Below, in pieces: positions 1 to 8,341 of a stretch of 45,485 nt of DNA. The stretch comes from a bacterium (GTDB taxonomy: Bacteria > Myxococcota_A > Bradymonadia > UBA7976 > UBA1532): positions 1-45,485 of the forward strand of contig JAUHXC010000067.1 in NCBI GenBank assembly GCA_030427205.1, given 5' to 3'. The notes under the pieces are model-generated. The model had not been told where the DNA came from and ran no database searches. It saw nothing but the letters and a program-made list of their open reading frames with translations. The position numbers and the translations under genes were made by a program. How positions within the stretch are numbered: the stretch's first letter is position 1; each line of letters opens with the position of its first letter.

Positions 1-85
1 GCGCAAGACTCGCTTCGAGGCGGTGGCCAGCCGCCTCGGCGGGATTGGATACCCGCCGGGCTCCATCGTGAAGTTTCGGTTGTGA
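1..85 (+). CDS. C-terminal end of an unidentified protein (partial)
   Basis: The frame starting at base 2 is open from the window edge and ends at a TGA at 83-85. It encodes 27 residues ending in GIGYPPGSIVKFRL. Nearly all codons end in G or C, which matches the coding bias of the neighbouring genes, so this is probably the tail of a real gene that begins outside the window. I do not recognise the family from so short a piece. A short hairpin follows at 102-116. Confidence 0.55.
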   Translation, partial: RKTRFEAVASRLGGIGYPPGSIVKFRL

Positions 86-101
86 CCTCACCTCCTCTTC
101 A

Positions 102-116
102 CCAGGGCTTCCCTGG
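102..116 (+). terminator. Short hairpin downstream of the partial CDS
   Basis: CCAGGG and CCCTGG form a perfect 6-bp stem around a CTT loop, 16 bases after the stop codon at 85. No T-tract follows, so it is a weak intrinsic terminator candidate. The rest of 117-294 has no convincing gene or repeat. Confidence 0.3.
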
Positions 117-294
117 CGCACCGGCAAACGCAAACAACCATCCACGTCCCGATCCATGAGCCACTCTACGCCGTGCGACCGCTTCGCCCTACTCTCGACA
201 AGGCCAAAGCAGACCTCCGCGGACGTCGCTCTTCGAGTGATGTCGACGCGATCGGACGCCGCCCGAATCGCCAAGCCATGCGCGAGACCTCCGA

Positions 295-651
295 CTACTG
301 CAGGTCGTCGGGCTCGACCTCTTCGACGATGGCGTAGACCGACTTGACCTCGAGCAGGCGCAGCTCGTCGTCCCAGGGCACCGGCAGGCCGTCCTCCTTG
401 GGGAAGAGCACGAAGGCGCCGAGCGGCACGCCGCTGACGTTGGCGCCGAGGGTCTTGTCCTCTTCGCCGGCCTCGGCGCGGGCCACTTCGACCACCTCGC
501 CGTAGAGCGCTTGGGCGTTCTTCTCCTTGACGCCCTCGGGCAGGTAGAGGCCCGCGTCGGAGCGCGCGTCGAGCTTGACGAGCCGCACGAGGATCCGCGG
601 GCCGAGGGGCTGGATGTAGCGGACGGTCTTCTGCGGCGGGTCGACGGGCAT
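295..651 (-). CDS. GroES-like co-chaperonin (Cpn10 family), 118 aa
   Basis: The protein fits the GroES fold: an opening segment around PLGPRILVRL (residues 15-24), a mobile-loop-like stretch SDAGLYLPEGVKEK (31-44), the strand GEVVEVA, and a C-terminal YAIVEEVE strand. GroES uses a hydrophobic tripeptide in this loop (IVL in E. coli) to dock on GroEL; here the equivalent is LYL. It is longer than the usual 95-100 aa, with an insert near 60-75 and an acidic tail. I chose the ATG at 651 because GAGGAG lies 8 bases upstream; a longer in-frame start exists at 717 but adds an unconserved leader. No groEL lies beside it, so it may be an accessory paralogue. It is divergent from the gene at 753. Confidence 0.85.
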   Translation of the reverse strand: MPVDPPQKTVRYIQPLGPRILVRLVKLDARSDAGLYLPEGVKEKNAQALYGEVVEVARAEAGEEDKTLGANVSGVPLGAFVLFPKEDGLPVPWDDELRLLEVKSVYAIVEEVEPDDLQ

Positions 652-752
652 CGTGCGGGGGCTCCTCGGCAGTGGCTCGGACGAGAACTGGGGCAAAGGT
701 TGCACCGACCTGTTCACCTTGCGTCCAGGCCGTGGGTCGGCGATGACGGGCC

Positions 753-1418
753 ATGGCGCGCATCATCCTCACTCTCGTCGGCCCCTGGGACAAGCCCCCG
801 GCGTTCGATACGCCGTTCCAGCTGACCCCCGGGCCATACGACCCGTCGATCATCGACGACTTCCGCTCACTGGCCGCCGAGACCGAGGGCATCGCGCCGG
901 CGGAGCTGAAGGCCATCGGCGAGCATCGCTCGACGGTGGTGGCCGATCGGCAGTTCGCCGCCCCGGGCACGCTCGACGCCGCCCGCGACGCGGCCCGGCT
1001 GATGAAGGCGGCGTTCGCGGCGGGCGCGAGCGGGATCCGCATCGAGACCGGGCTGAAGGTCTTCGGGCCGGCCATCGCCCGCGAGATCGACCCCGACGAG
1101 CCCAAGGTGCTGCTGCATCTGCTCGTCGAGGTGCTCATCGACGACGAGGCGGTGAGCACCGAGGGCATGCAGGCGTTCGACCTGCCCGATATCGTCGTGC
1201 CCTGCGGCGACAATGACGCCGAGCCGGCGCAGGCGGCGGCCTTCGCCCTGGCGGCGCGCATGGTCATCGACCGCTTCCGGCCGGTGGCGGGCGGGGTGTT
1301 TCGGGCCAGCGAGAGCGCGCCTTTGTACAGCGTCGGCCGCATGGCCTCGACGACGGGCGACGATCCGTGTCCGTTCGACAACCCCAACGGGGCCTGGCGG
1401 CTCGACCGCAAAGGCTGA
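753..1418 (+). CDS. Hypothetical protein, possibly DUF4261-like, 221 aa
   Basis: A soluble protein with no signal peptide or membrane segment. The N-terminal MARIILTLVGPW is strand-like. The central TEGMQAFDLPDIVVP (about residues 135-149) resembles a 'GMxxFGxPEIEV' stretch I associate with DUF4261 proteins, but that match is from memory and weak. No catalytic motif is visible. No clear Shine-Dalgarno precedes the ATG, so the start is less certain than the frame. It is divergent from the GroES-like gene and convergent with serC, whose stop lies only 10 bp away. Function unknown. Confidence 0.75.
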   Translation: MARIILTLVGPWDKPPAFDTPFQLTPGPYDPSIIDDFRSLAAETEGIAPAELKAIGEHRSTVVADRQFAAPGTLDAARDAARLMKAAFAAGASGIRIETGLKVFGPAIAREIDPDEPKVLLHLLVEVLIDDEAVSTEGMQAFDLPDIVVPCGDNDAEPAQAAAFALAARMVIDRFRPVAGGVFRASESAPLYSVGRMASTTGDDPCPFDNPNGAWRLDRKG

Positions 1419-1428
1419 GTCAGGGCGC

Positions 1429-2502
1429 TCAGCCGGTGAAGCCTTCGAGCAGCGCGACGAGCGCGTCGACCGAGGCCGGCTCGACGGCGTTGTAGATCGA
1501 GGCCCGCAGGCCGCCGACGCTGCGGTGGCCCTTGAGGCCCATCATGCCCGCCGCGTCGGCGGCGGCGAGGAAGGCCTTCTCCTGGGCTGCGGTCTGCATG
1601 CGCCAGGTGACGTTCATGCGCGAGCGGCTGTGCTCGACGGCGTGGCCGGTGCACAGCGGGTGGGCGTCGATGGCGGCGTAGAGCGTCGCCGCCTTGGCCT
1701 CGGCGCGGGCGGCCATACCGGCGAGGCCGCCGTTGTCGCGCACCCAGCGGGCGACCTGGCCCACGGCGAAGATCCCGAAGGTGTTCGGGGTGTTGTACAT
1801 CGAGCCCTTGGCCGCCTGGGTCACGTAGCGCAAGATCTTGGGGGTGGTGGGCGCGCCGGCGAAACCGCGGCTGTAGCGCTTGTCGGCGATGAGCACCGTC
1901 ACCCCCGACGGGCCGGCGTTCTTCTGGGCGCCGGCGTAGATCAGGGCGTAGCGGGCGACGTCGATCGGGCGCGACATGAAGTCGCTGGACATGTCGCAGA
2001 CGAGCGGTGCGGCGGTCTCGGGGGTGTAGCCGTACTGGGTGCCGTAGATGGTGTTGTTGCTGGTGTAGTGCAGGTAGGCGGCGTCGGCGGGGATCTTCGG
2101 CTGGCTGGCCTCCTCGGGCACGGCGCGGTAGCCGCCCTCGGCGCTGCTCCAGACGCCGGTGGCGTGCGCGATGGTCTGCGCCTCGGCCAGCGCCCGGCTC
2201 GACCAGGTGCCGGTGTCGATATAGGCCCCGCCGGGCCCGAAGTTGTAGGGCACCATCGCGAACTGCAGGCTGGCGCCGCCCTGCAGGAAGAGCACCTCGT
2301 GGGTCTCGGGCACGGCGTAGAGTTCGCCGATGGTCTCGCGCGCGTCGGCGATGACCGCCTCGAAGTCGGCGCTGCGGTGGCTGATCTCGAGGATGCCGGC
2401 GCCGGCGTCACCGTGCGCGAAGAGGCTGTCCCGGGCCGCCTCGAGCACGGGGGTCGGCAGCGCCGCCGGTCCGGCGTTGAAGTTGTGCCTGCGCTTCGCC
2501 AT
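1429..2502 (-). CDS. serC: Phosphoserine aminotransferase SerC
   Basis: Catalyses the PLP-dependent transamination of 3-phosphohydroxypyruvate with glutamate to phosphoserine (serine synthesis); it also acts in the DXP-dependent PLP route where that is present. Class V aminotransferase hallmarks are clear: FNAGPAALP at residues 8-16, QGGAS at 74-78 (phosphate binding), TSNNTIYGTQ at 147-156, DMSSDFMSRPIDV at 170-182, and YAGAQKNAGPSG with the PLP lysine at about K194. The length of 357 aa is typical. The ATG is preceded by GGAGG at 4-bp spacing. It is divergent from hemE across only 62 bp, so the two probably share a promoter region. Confidence 0.97.
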   Translation of the reverse strand: MAKRRHNFNAGPAALPTPVLEAARDSLFAHGDAGAGILEISHRSADFEAVIADARETIGELYAVPETHEVLFLQGGASLQFAMVPYNFGPGGAYIDTGTWSSRALAEAQTIAHATGVWSSAEGGYRAVPEEASQPKIPADAAYLHYTSNNTIYGTQYGYTPETAAPLVCDMSSDFMSRPIDVARYALIYAGAQKNAGPSGVTVLIADKRYSRGFAGAPTTPKILRYVTQAAKGSMYNTPNTFGIFAVGQVARWVRDNGGLAGMAARAEAKAATLYAAIDAHPLCTGHAVEHSRSRMNVTWRMQTAAQEKAFLAAADAAGMMGLKGHRSVGGLRASIYNAVEPASVDALVALLEGFTG

Positions 2503-2564
2503 GATGCCTCCGATTCTCAGGGCCGCACGCCGGCCGCAGAGTACCTGACCCCGCCGAGGACTTC

Positions 2565-3617
2565 ATGGCCGACGAACCGCTCTTCCTCCGCGCCTGCCGC
2601 AGCGAGCCCACCGAGCGCACCCCGATCTGGCTGATGCGCCAGGCGGGGCGCTACATGGCCAACTACAGGGAGATCCGGAAGAAGCACGACTTCTGGACCG
2701 TCTGTCAGACGCCGGAGCTGGCCTGCGAGGTGACCCTGCAGCCCATCGAGGCCTTCGGCTTCGACGCCTCGATCGTCTTCAGCGACCTGTTGATCCCGCT
2801 GCCGCCGATGGGCGCGCCGGTGCGCTTCGAGAAGGGCATGGGGCCGGTGATCGAGAAGCCGGTGTCGACTGTGGCCGACGTCGAGGCCCTGCGCCGCATC
2901 GACCCGCAGGAGGTGGGCTATGTGGCCGAGGCGATCAAGCTGATCGTGGCCGCGCTGCCGGCCGACGTGCCGCTGATCGGGTTCTCGGGGGCGCCGTTCA
3001 CGCTGTCGAGCTACCTCATCGAGGGCGGCAGTTCGAAGCACTACATGAAGACCAAGGCGTTCTTGCACCAGGAGCCCGAGGCGGCCCATCGGCTGTTCGC
3101 GCTGCTCGCCGACATTTCGGCGGACATCCTGTGCATGCAGATCGAGGCCGGCTGCCGGGCGGTGCAGATCTTCGACTCGTGGGCCGGCTGCCTCGACCCG
3201 GTCGACTTCGACATCTGGAGCGGCGCGTACATCAAGCAGATGATCGAGACCATCCGCGCCCGCCACCCCGAGGTGCCGATCATCGCCTTCCCCAAGGGCA
3301 CCGGCACCTACATCGAGAAGGTGGCCGATACCGGGGCCGACGTGGTCGGCGTCGACTGGTCGCTGAGGCTCGAAGACGCCCGCCGGCGGGTCGGCGAGGG
3401 GGTCGCGGTGCAGGGCAACCTCGATCCGGGGCGGCTGTTGAGCCCGTGGGAGAGCCTGCGCCCGGCGATCGATCGGGTGCTCGACGGCGCCGGCGATGGC
3501 ACCGGTCATATCTTCAACCTGGGGCATGGCATCTACCAGCACACCCCGATCGACTCGGTCAAGCGCATGACCGACTACGTGAAGGGCGAGAGTCATCGCT
3601 GGCGCACGTCGTCGTGA
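2565..3617 (+). CDS. hemE: Uroporphyrinogen decarboxylase HemE
   Basis: Decarboxylates the four acetate side chains of uroporphyrinogen III to give coproporphyrinogen III in cytoplasmic heme synthesis. The signature PIWLMRQAGRYM (about residues 20-31) carries the substrate-binding arginine and AGRY. The catalytic aspartate is in VFSDLLIPLP (D74). GFSGAPFTLSSYLIEG and the C-terminal FNLGHGIYQHTP are also diagnostic. The length of 350 aa is normal. GAGG lies 5 bases before the ATG. hemG follows after 147 bp, making a heme cluster, but the spacer contains an unusual repeat tract and a hairpin, so co-transcription is not certain. Confidence 0.97.
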   Translation: MADEPLFLRACRSEPTERTPIWLMRQAGRYMANYREIRKKHDFWTVCQTPELACEVTLQPIEAFGFDASIVFSDLLIPLPPMGAPVRFEKGMGPVIEKPVSTVADVEALRRIDPQEVGYVAEAIKLIVAALPADVPLIGFSGAPFTLSSYLIEGGSSKHYMKTKAFLHQEPEAAHRLFALLADISADILCMQIEAGCRAVQIFDSWAGCLDPVDFDIWSGAYIKQMIETIRARHPEVPIIAFPKGTGTYIEKVADTGADVVGVDWSLRLEDARRRVGEGVAVQGNLDPGRLLSPWESLRPAIDRVLDGAGDGTGHIFNLGHGIYQHTPIDSVKRMTDYVKGESHRWRTSS

Positions 3618-3626
3618 GCCTTCGGC

Positions 3627-3739
3627 ATGGCGTGCGACCCACCCATGCCATCGCCGATGGCACCCATGATGACATCAGAGGTGGCATGGCAGTCATCACA
3701 GCCATGGCATACATGACTGAAATGGCATCGACCCCGGCA
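3627..3739 (+). repeat. Degenerate 18-bp ATGGCA-phased repeat between hemE and hemG
   Basis: The spacer carries many copies of ATGGCA or its complement in about 100 bp. Forward copies start at 3657, 3686, 3704 and 3722, with a related ATGGCG at 3627 and TGCCAT-type copies at 3645, 3682 and 3705. The last three forward copies are exactly 18 bp apart and share a following CAT or ACATGA element. The tract also contains the palindrome GCCATGGC (3701-3708) and the hairpin GCCATC-GCC-GATGGC (3647-3661), which could terminate hemE transcripts although no T-tract follows. Its composition is less GC-rich than the flanking genes. It could be a protein-binding array or a decayed minisatellite. Confidence 0.6.
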
Positions 3740-3764
3740 ACCCCGACAGGTAGACAGTGAACCC

Positions 3765-5156
3765 ATGAGAATCGGCGTCATCGGAGGCGGCATCAGCGGG
3801 CTGGCGGCGGCCTATCGGCTGCGGCGGGCGGGGCACGACGCGGTCGTGCTCGAAGCCGAGGAGCGACCGGGCGGCAAGATCCGCAGCGAGCGGCGCGACG
3901 GCTGGCTGGTCGAGCACGGGCCCAATGGCTACCTCGACAGCCGGCTGGCGATGGTCCGGCTGGCCCGCGACGTGGGGCTGTCGACCCGGGTGCTGCCCGC
4001 CGACGCCTCGGCCGCGCGGCGCTACCTCTTCGTCGACGGGCGGCTGCAGCTGGTGCCGCAGAGCCCGCCGGCGTTCGCGAAGTCGGACGTGCTGAGCCTC
4101 AAGGGCAAGCTGCGCATGGCGCGTGAGCCGTTCGTGCCGCCGCGGCGCATCTTCGGCGACGAGTCGGTGTTTCGCTTCGCCAGCCGCCGGGTGGGTATCG
4201 AGGCGGCCGAGAAGCTGATCGATCCGCTGGTGACCGGCATCTACGCCGGCGACGTCGAGCGGCTGAGCCTGCCGGCGGCTTTTCCCAAGCTGCGCGCGCT
4301 CGAAGAGCAGCACGGCGGGCTGGTGCGCGGCATGCTGGCGCGCATGTTCGGGCGCATGGGCGGCGAGAAGGCGAGCAGCGGCGGGCCGGGCGGGCCGGGC
4401 GGCGACCTGACGAGCTTCCCCGACGGCATGGGCGAGATGATCCGCGCGCTGGTGGACTCGATGGATCCGCTGGCGGTGCAGACCGGGCGGCCGGTGCAGC
4501 GCATCGAGGCCCGGGATGGGCCCGGCGCCCGCTGGCGGCTGCACGCGGCGGGCGGCGACCCGGTCGAGGTGGACGGGCTGGTGCTGGCGGTGCCGGCCCA
4601 CGCGGCGGCGGCGCTGCTGGCCGAGCTGGCGCCGGGCGCGGTGCGCCCGTTGGAGGATATTCCCTATGCGCCGGCGGCGGTGGTGGCCCTGGGCTATCGG
4701 GTCGTCGACCTGCCCCGGCCGCTGGACGGCTTCGGCTTCCTCATCCCGAGCCGCGAGCGGCGGGACGTGCTCGGCTGCTTGTGGACGAGCACGATCTTCC
4801 GCGGGCGCGCCCCGGGCGGGCATGCCTTGCTGCGCTGTATCGTCGGCGGGCGGCGGCGGCCCGATCTGGTCGCGCTGGACGACGAGGCGCTGCTGAAGAC
4901 GGTGCGCGCCGATCTGGCGGCGATGCTCGGCGGCAACCTGCCGGCGCCGGCCTTCACCCGGCTGGTGCGCTGGCCGGCGGCGATCCCGCAGTACGAGCTG
5001 GGGCATCTCGACCGCAAGGCCGCGGCCGAGGCGGCGGTGGCCAGGCTGCCGGGGGTGGTGCTGGCGGGCAACGCGCTGTACGGGGTGAGCCTGGCCGACT
5101 GCGCTCAGCGGGCCGAGGAGCTGCCCGAGGCGATGGCGGCGGCGCTGCGCAGGTAG
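3765..5156 (+). CDS. hemG: Protoporphyrinogen oxidase HemG (oxygen-dependent, HemY type)
   Basis: FAD-dependent oxidation of protoporphyrinogen IX to protoporphyrin IX. The N-terminus has the dinucleotide-binding GxGxxG pattern in MRIGVIGGGISGLAAAYRL, with an acidic partner in VVLEAEERPGGKIRS. The second family signature is DPLVTGIYAGDVERLSLPAAFPKL in several short pieces (about residues 153-176). The C-terminus GNALYGVSLADC completes the FAD site. The length of 463 aa is normal for this class, known in Myxococcus as HemG and elsewhere as HemY or PPOX. A Gly-rich insert (SSGGPGGPGG) near residue 205 replaces a loop. It follows hemE on the same strand. Membrane association is expected from the family, not seen as a transmembrane segment. 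Confidence 0.95.
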   Translation: MRIGVIGGGISGLAAAYRLRRAGHDAVVLEAEERPGGKIRSERRDGWLVEHGPNGYLDSRLAMVRLARDVGLSTRVLPADASAARRYLFVDGRLQLVPQSPPAFAKSDVLSLKGKLRMAREPFVPPRRIFGDESVFRFASRRVGIEAAEKLIDPLVTGIYAGDVERLSLPAAFPKLRALEEQHGGLVRGMLARMFGRMGGEKASSGGPGGPGGDLTSFPDGMGEMIRALVDSMDPLAVQTGRPVQRIEARDGPGARWRLHAAGGDPVEVDGLVLAVPAHAAAALLAELAPGAVRPLEDIPYAPAAVVALGYRVVDLPRPLDGFGFLIPSRERRDVLGCLWTSTIFRGRAPGGHALLRCIVGGRRRPDLVALDDEALLKTVRADLAAMLGGNLPAPAFTRLVRWPAAIPQYELGHLDRKAAAEAAVARLPGVVLAGNALYGVSLADCAQRAEELPEAMAAALRR

Positions 5157-5213
5157 TCGGGCTCGGGTCGACGCCCTCGGTCCAGGGGTCTGCGAGCATC
5201 GGCGGGTCGTCGT

Positions 5214-5232
5214 GTACGGTAGAATGCCGTAC
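5214..5232 (+). promoter_or_regulatory. Candidate -10 element inside an inverted repeat
   Basis: GTACGG and CCGTAC form a 6-bp inverted repeat flanking TAGAATG. TAGAAT (5220-5225) is a good -10 match, 24 bases ahead of the GTG start at 5256. No clear -35 is present. The layout suggests a promoter whose -10 box lies in a repressor operator, or a chance hairpin. Confidence 0.35.
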
Positions 5233-5255
5233 CCCCGACGCGAGGAGCGTCCGCC

Positions 5256-7079
5256 GTGTTTCAGCCGTTCGCCCTGCCCCGCCGTCCGCTCACCGCGGCG
5301 CGCCTGTGTCTGCCTTGGGTGGCTTTGTGCCTCGCGGGGTGTCCGGCCGACCCGGTCCCCCACACCGAGTTCCCCAATGACCGCGACGCGGCGGTCGACG
5401 CCCGCCCCGCAAACCCGTTCGAGGATCGGCCCAACGTGGCGCCGCCGTTCGACGCCGAGGCGTGGCAGGGCTTCGCCGAGCGCTGGTACGACGCCCACTG
5501 CACCCGCTGGGCCCGCTGCACCGGGCTGCCGCAGGCGGCGTGCGTCGGCGGCATGCCCTCGATGGGCTTCGCGGCGACCGGGCTGCGGGCGGTGGGCGAC
5601 GCGGTGGTCAGGGGGGACGTCGACTTCGACGCGGCGGCCGCCGAGGCGTGCCTCGACGAGGTGCGCGACGGGCAGAGCTGCGATGGCAGCTGGTCGGGCG
5701 GGCCGTCGTGCGCCCGGGCGCTGCGCGGGCGCGTGCCCCTGGACGGCCCGTGCGCCGTCAGCGCGAGCTGTCAGACGGGCGCCTATTGCCGGATGGACGC
5801 GCCGTGCGCCGGACGGTGCGCCCCCCGGCGCAAGCAGGGCGAGCCGTGCCGTATATCGGAAGGGTCGCGGGCCTGCAGCGACGGGCTGGTCTGCGCCGCG
5901 AACCGGTGCGCCCGGATCCCGGCGCGCGGCGAGGCCTGCGGTCAAGGCGTCTGCGGAGCGGGTGATGTCTGCCTCGCGGGTCGCTGCGTCGCCGCCGAGG
6001 GCGGCGTGGGCGAGGGACAGCCCTGCGCCGGCTCGATCTGGTATCGGGCGCCGGCGCTCGTCGCCGACACCAACCTCCTCGGATTCGGGCGGGCGTGCGA
6101 GGCCGGGCTGTATTGCGCGTCGACGGCGGGCTGGACCTGCGCGCCGGGCCGCGCCCTCGGTGAGCCGTGTTCGAGCCTCAACCCCTGCGCCGACGCGCTG
6201 CGCTGCGCTGGGGTCTGCGTCGCCGTCGTCGACCCCGGTGAGGCGTGCGATGGCGGCCTATGCGCGCTGGGTGGCTGCGCCGCCGGGCGCTGCCGCGCGC
6301 AGGCGCCGGTCGGGGCGACCTGCGCCCGCGAAGCCCTCTGTGGCCCGGCGATGGACTGTACCGACGGCGTCTGCGAGAGCCCCGAGATCTGGTGCGGCCG
6401 ACGGTTCGAGCCGCCGCCGTGCAACGCCGTCGAGGAGTGCACCCAGACGGCCCCGGTGGCCGCGACCTGCGAGCCCACCGGGACCTGCACCTACCTGCCG
6501 CGGATCGAGGGGTTGCGGCTGAGCGCGCCGCGCATCGACGACGTGCCGGAGGCCGTCGAGCTGTTGCGCGGCTGGCCGGGCGCCGACGGGTGGCTGCTGG
6601 GGTTCGACGAGCGGGGCGGGTGGTTGTCGCCGGCGGTCGACGGCGCCCCGCACCCGGTCCTGCCGGCGCTTCGGTTCGAACGGGCCAACGACGCGGCGAG
6701 CGGCCGCCCGGTCCGCGGCGAGCACGCCACGCTGCGCTTCGACGGCGTCGCGCAGGATCACCTGTGGCGTCCGACCGACGATGGCTGCGTCTGGGCGCCG
6801 AGCGTCGTGCAGGCCGCGTCGGTCGAGCTCGAATGGGGCCGCTATCCCGACCGACTCGACGGGGTCGTCATCGCCCTGGTCATCCCCTTCGGCTCGGACG
6901 TTCAGCTGGCCGGTGAGCCCATCGACGCGCTGCTCGACGCGCGCGGGATCTACCGGTCGTCCGTCGCCTGGCTGCTCGAGGTGCGCTGGTCGATCGCCGA
7001 GGTCGAGGGGGTCGATCCGCCACCAGACGACGGGGCCGACGAGGCCGAGCCGGTCGACCTCTGCGCCGACGCCCCGTGA
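5256..7079 (+). CDS. Cys-rich lipoprotein with Dickkopf-like repeats, 607 aa
   Basis: Predicted secreted lipoprotein. The leader has an Arg-rich start, a hydrophobic core, and the lipobox LAGC with the lipidated cysteine at about residue 28. After a disordered stretch comes a Cys-rich region (about 65-410). It consists of short units such as GEPC...CSDGLVCAANRC and GEACGQGVCGAGDVC, similar to the Dickkopf N-terminal cysteine-rich domains annotated in myxobacterial surface proteins. The last 190 residues lack repeats and look beta-rich. The GTG start is supported by GAGGAG 8 bases upstream. The stop is 10 bp from the convergent gene's stop. The ligand and role are unknown; a disulfide-stabilised surface or adhesion protein is the simplest inference. 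Confidence 0.88.
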   Translation: MFQPFALPRRPLTAARLCLPWVALCLAGCPADPVPHTEFPNDRDAAVDARPANPFEDRPNVAPPFDAEAWQGFAERWYDAHCTRWARCTGLPQAACVGGMPSMGFAATGLRAVGDAVVRGDVDFDAAAAEACLDEVRDGQSCDGSWSGGPSCARALRGRVPLDGPCAVSASCQTGAYCRMDAPCAGRCAPRRKQGEPCRISEGSRACSDGLVCAANRCARIPARGEACGQGVCGAGDVCLAGRCVAAEGGVGEGQPCAGSIWYRAPALVADTNLLGFGRACEAGLYCASTAGWTCAPGRALGEPCSSLNPCADALRCAGVCVAVVDPGEACDGGLCALGGCAAGRCRAQAPVGATCAREALCGPAMDCTDGVCESPEIWCGRRFEPPPCNAVEECTQTAPVAATCEPTGTCTYLPRIEGLRLSAPRIDDVPEAVELLRGWPGADGWLLGFDERGGWLSPAVDGAPHPVLPALRFERANDAASGRPVRGEHATLRFDGVAQDHLWRPTDDGCVWAPSVVQAASVELEWGRYPDRLDGVVIALVIPFGSDVQLAGEPIDALLDARGIYRSSVAWLLEVRWSIAEVEGVDPPPDDGADEAEPVDLCADAP

Positions 7080-7089
7080 ATGGCGGCGG

Positions 7090-8316
7090 TCACTCGGGCG
7101 GGGTCAGGACCACCTGGGCCCCTTCGAATCCGACGCGCCCGCCGAGGCCGGCGAGGGCGGCGCCGAGGCCGCTGCGGATGGCGGCGCCGGCTTCGGCGGC
7201 GGGCAGGTGGCCGCGGTTGCGCACCAGCCGTTCGAAGAGCACCGCGGCGCCCGGTTCGAGGGCCACGGCGTATCCTTCACGGGCGTCGCGGCGGGCGACC
7301 TGGCGGGTGAGCGGGTCGTAGCTCAGCCCGCCGACGGTCACCCGCGGGTCGTCGTCGGCGCGCACCGGGCGCAGGCCGACGAAGGGCTGGCTGTTGCTCA
7401 TGGCGTGCTGGATGGGCTCGCGGTAGGCGTCGCGGTGGCCCGGATCCCACGAGCCGCCCATGCGAAACGCGGTGGGCTGGCCGCGGAAGCGGCGGGCGGT
7501 CTCGGTCCACTCCCAGACGCCGCCGTAGAGGTCGCACAGGTCGAGGCCGTCGACGGCGGCGCAGACCGGCGCGCCGGGGCGCAGCTTCAGGCTGCGGCGG
7601 CGGGCCTGCTCGGCGTCGACCCGGCGGGCGATGGCCTGCCACTCGGCGCGGCTCGGCAGCCGGTAGCCGGTGCACGGCCGGCGGTGCTCGGGGATGGTGG
7701 CGCAGCGGCGCGGGTCGTCGCAGGGGGCGTAGCACGGCGCGAGGCCTTCGCGGGCGGAGAGCTCGTTGCAGAACCAGGCGGCCTGGCCGGCGGTGAGCCC
7801 GACCATCGGGCGGTCGCCGTCGCTGCGGTCGAGGCCGGGCCATTGTCCGGCGAGGCGCAGCCACTGCGCGCGGGTGACCTCGCTGCGGGCGGCGTAGAGC
7901 CAGCGGCCGTCGTCGATGGGCAGGACCCGCCGCAGCGGGATGACGGCGGCGGCCCGGCGGGGCAGCGCGGGCCAGCGGATGGACGGGCGGGCGGCGTCGG
8001 GCGCGCCGAGGTCGAACGCGTCGGGCGCGCCGAGGTCGGGCGCGCCGAGGTCGAACGCAGTGGCATCGGGCGCGCCGGGCGCGGCTGCAGGCTCTGCGTC
8101 GGGTGCGCGGGCGTCGGGCGCGGCGGCGTCTGATGGGGGCGCAGCGGACAGCCGAGCGTCGGCGGGCGGCGCGTGGTCTTGCCGGGACATCACCCCATAG
8201 ACCGCAAGGCCGCCGATCAGCGCGCCGACGAGCACGCCGCCGAGCGCGAGGGCCACGGCCGAAGCCCGGCCGGGCGCGGTCGACGGTTCGGGTTCGGGGG
8301 TCGATGGGGACGTCAC
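7090..8316 (-). CDS. Membrane-anchored FGE-sulfatase-domain protein with C-terminal winged-helix-like region
   Basis: The order is: a short N-terminus; one transmembrane segment (VALALGGVLVGALIGGLAVYG, split here as about residues 22-42); a low-complexity linker repeating GAPD/FDLGAPDA; an FGE-sulfatase (SUMF1-like) domain; and a C-terminal module. FGE-type landmarks are SEVTRAQWLRL, GLTAGQAAWFCNELS, GYRLPSRAEWQAIARR, LYGGVWEWTE and FRMGGSWDPGHRDAYR. The paired cysteines of true formylglycine-generating enzymes are missing after GGSW, so this is probably not a sulfatase activator. The last 85 residues (VTVGGLSYDPLTRQVARRD...) resemble an OmpR-type winged helix. I chose the GTG at 8316 because TTGACA lies just upstream; an ATG at 8460 in the same frame is possible and would add a basic N-terminus. 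Confidence 0.82.
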   Translation of the reverse strand: MTSPSTPEPEPSTAPGRASAVALALGGVLVGALIGGLAVYGVMSRQDHAPPADARLSAAPPSDAAAPDARAPDAEPAAAPGAPDATAFDLGAPDLGAPDAFDLGAPDAARPSIRWPALPRRAAAVIPLRRVLPIDDGRWLYAARSEVTRAQWLRLAGQWPGLDRSDGDRPMVGLTAGQAAWFCNELSAREGLAPCYAPCDDPRRCATIPEHRRPCTGYRLPSRAEWQAIARRVDAEQARRRSLKLRPGAPVCAAVDGLDLCDLYGGVWEWTETARRFRGQPTAFRMGGSWDPGHRDAYREPIQHAMSNSQPFVGLRPVRADDDPRVTVGGLSYDPLTRQVARRDAREGYAVALEPGAAVLFERLVRNRGHLPAAEAGAAIRSGLGAALAGLGGRVGFEGAQVVLTPPE

Positions 8317-8341
8317 GGCACCTGCTCGGCGAGCCAGGGCC

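Noticed and set aside
2517..3596. Long minus-strand frame opposite hemE
   Set aside because: A shadow of high GC3; hemE on the plus strand is unambiguous.
3593..3793. 66-residue minus-strand frame rich in Cys and His (CHFSHVCHGCDDCHA)
   Set aside because: It overlaps the ends of hemE and hemG and arises from the ATGGCA repeat tract; no ribosome site.
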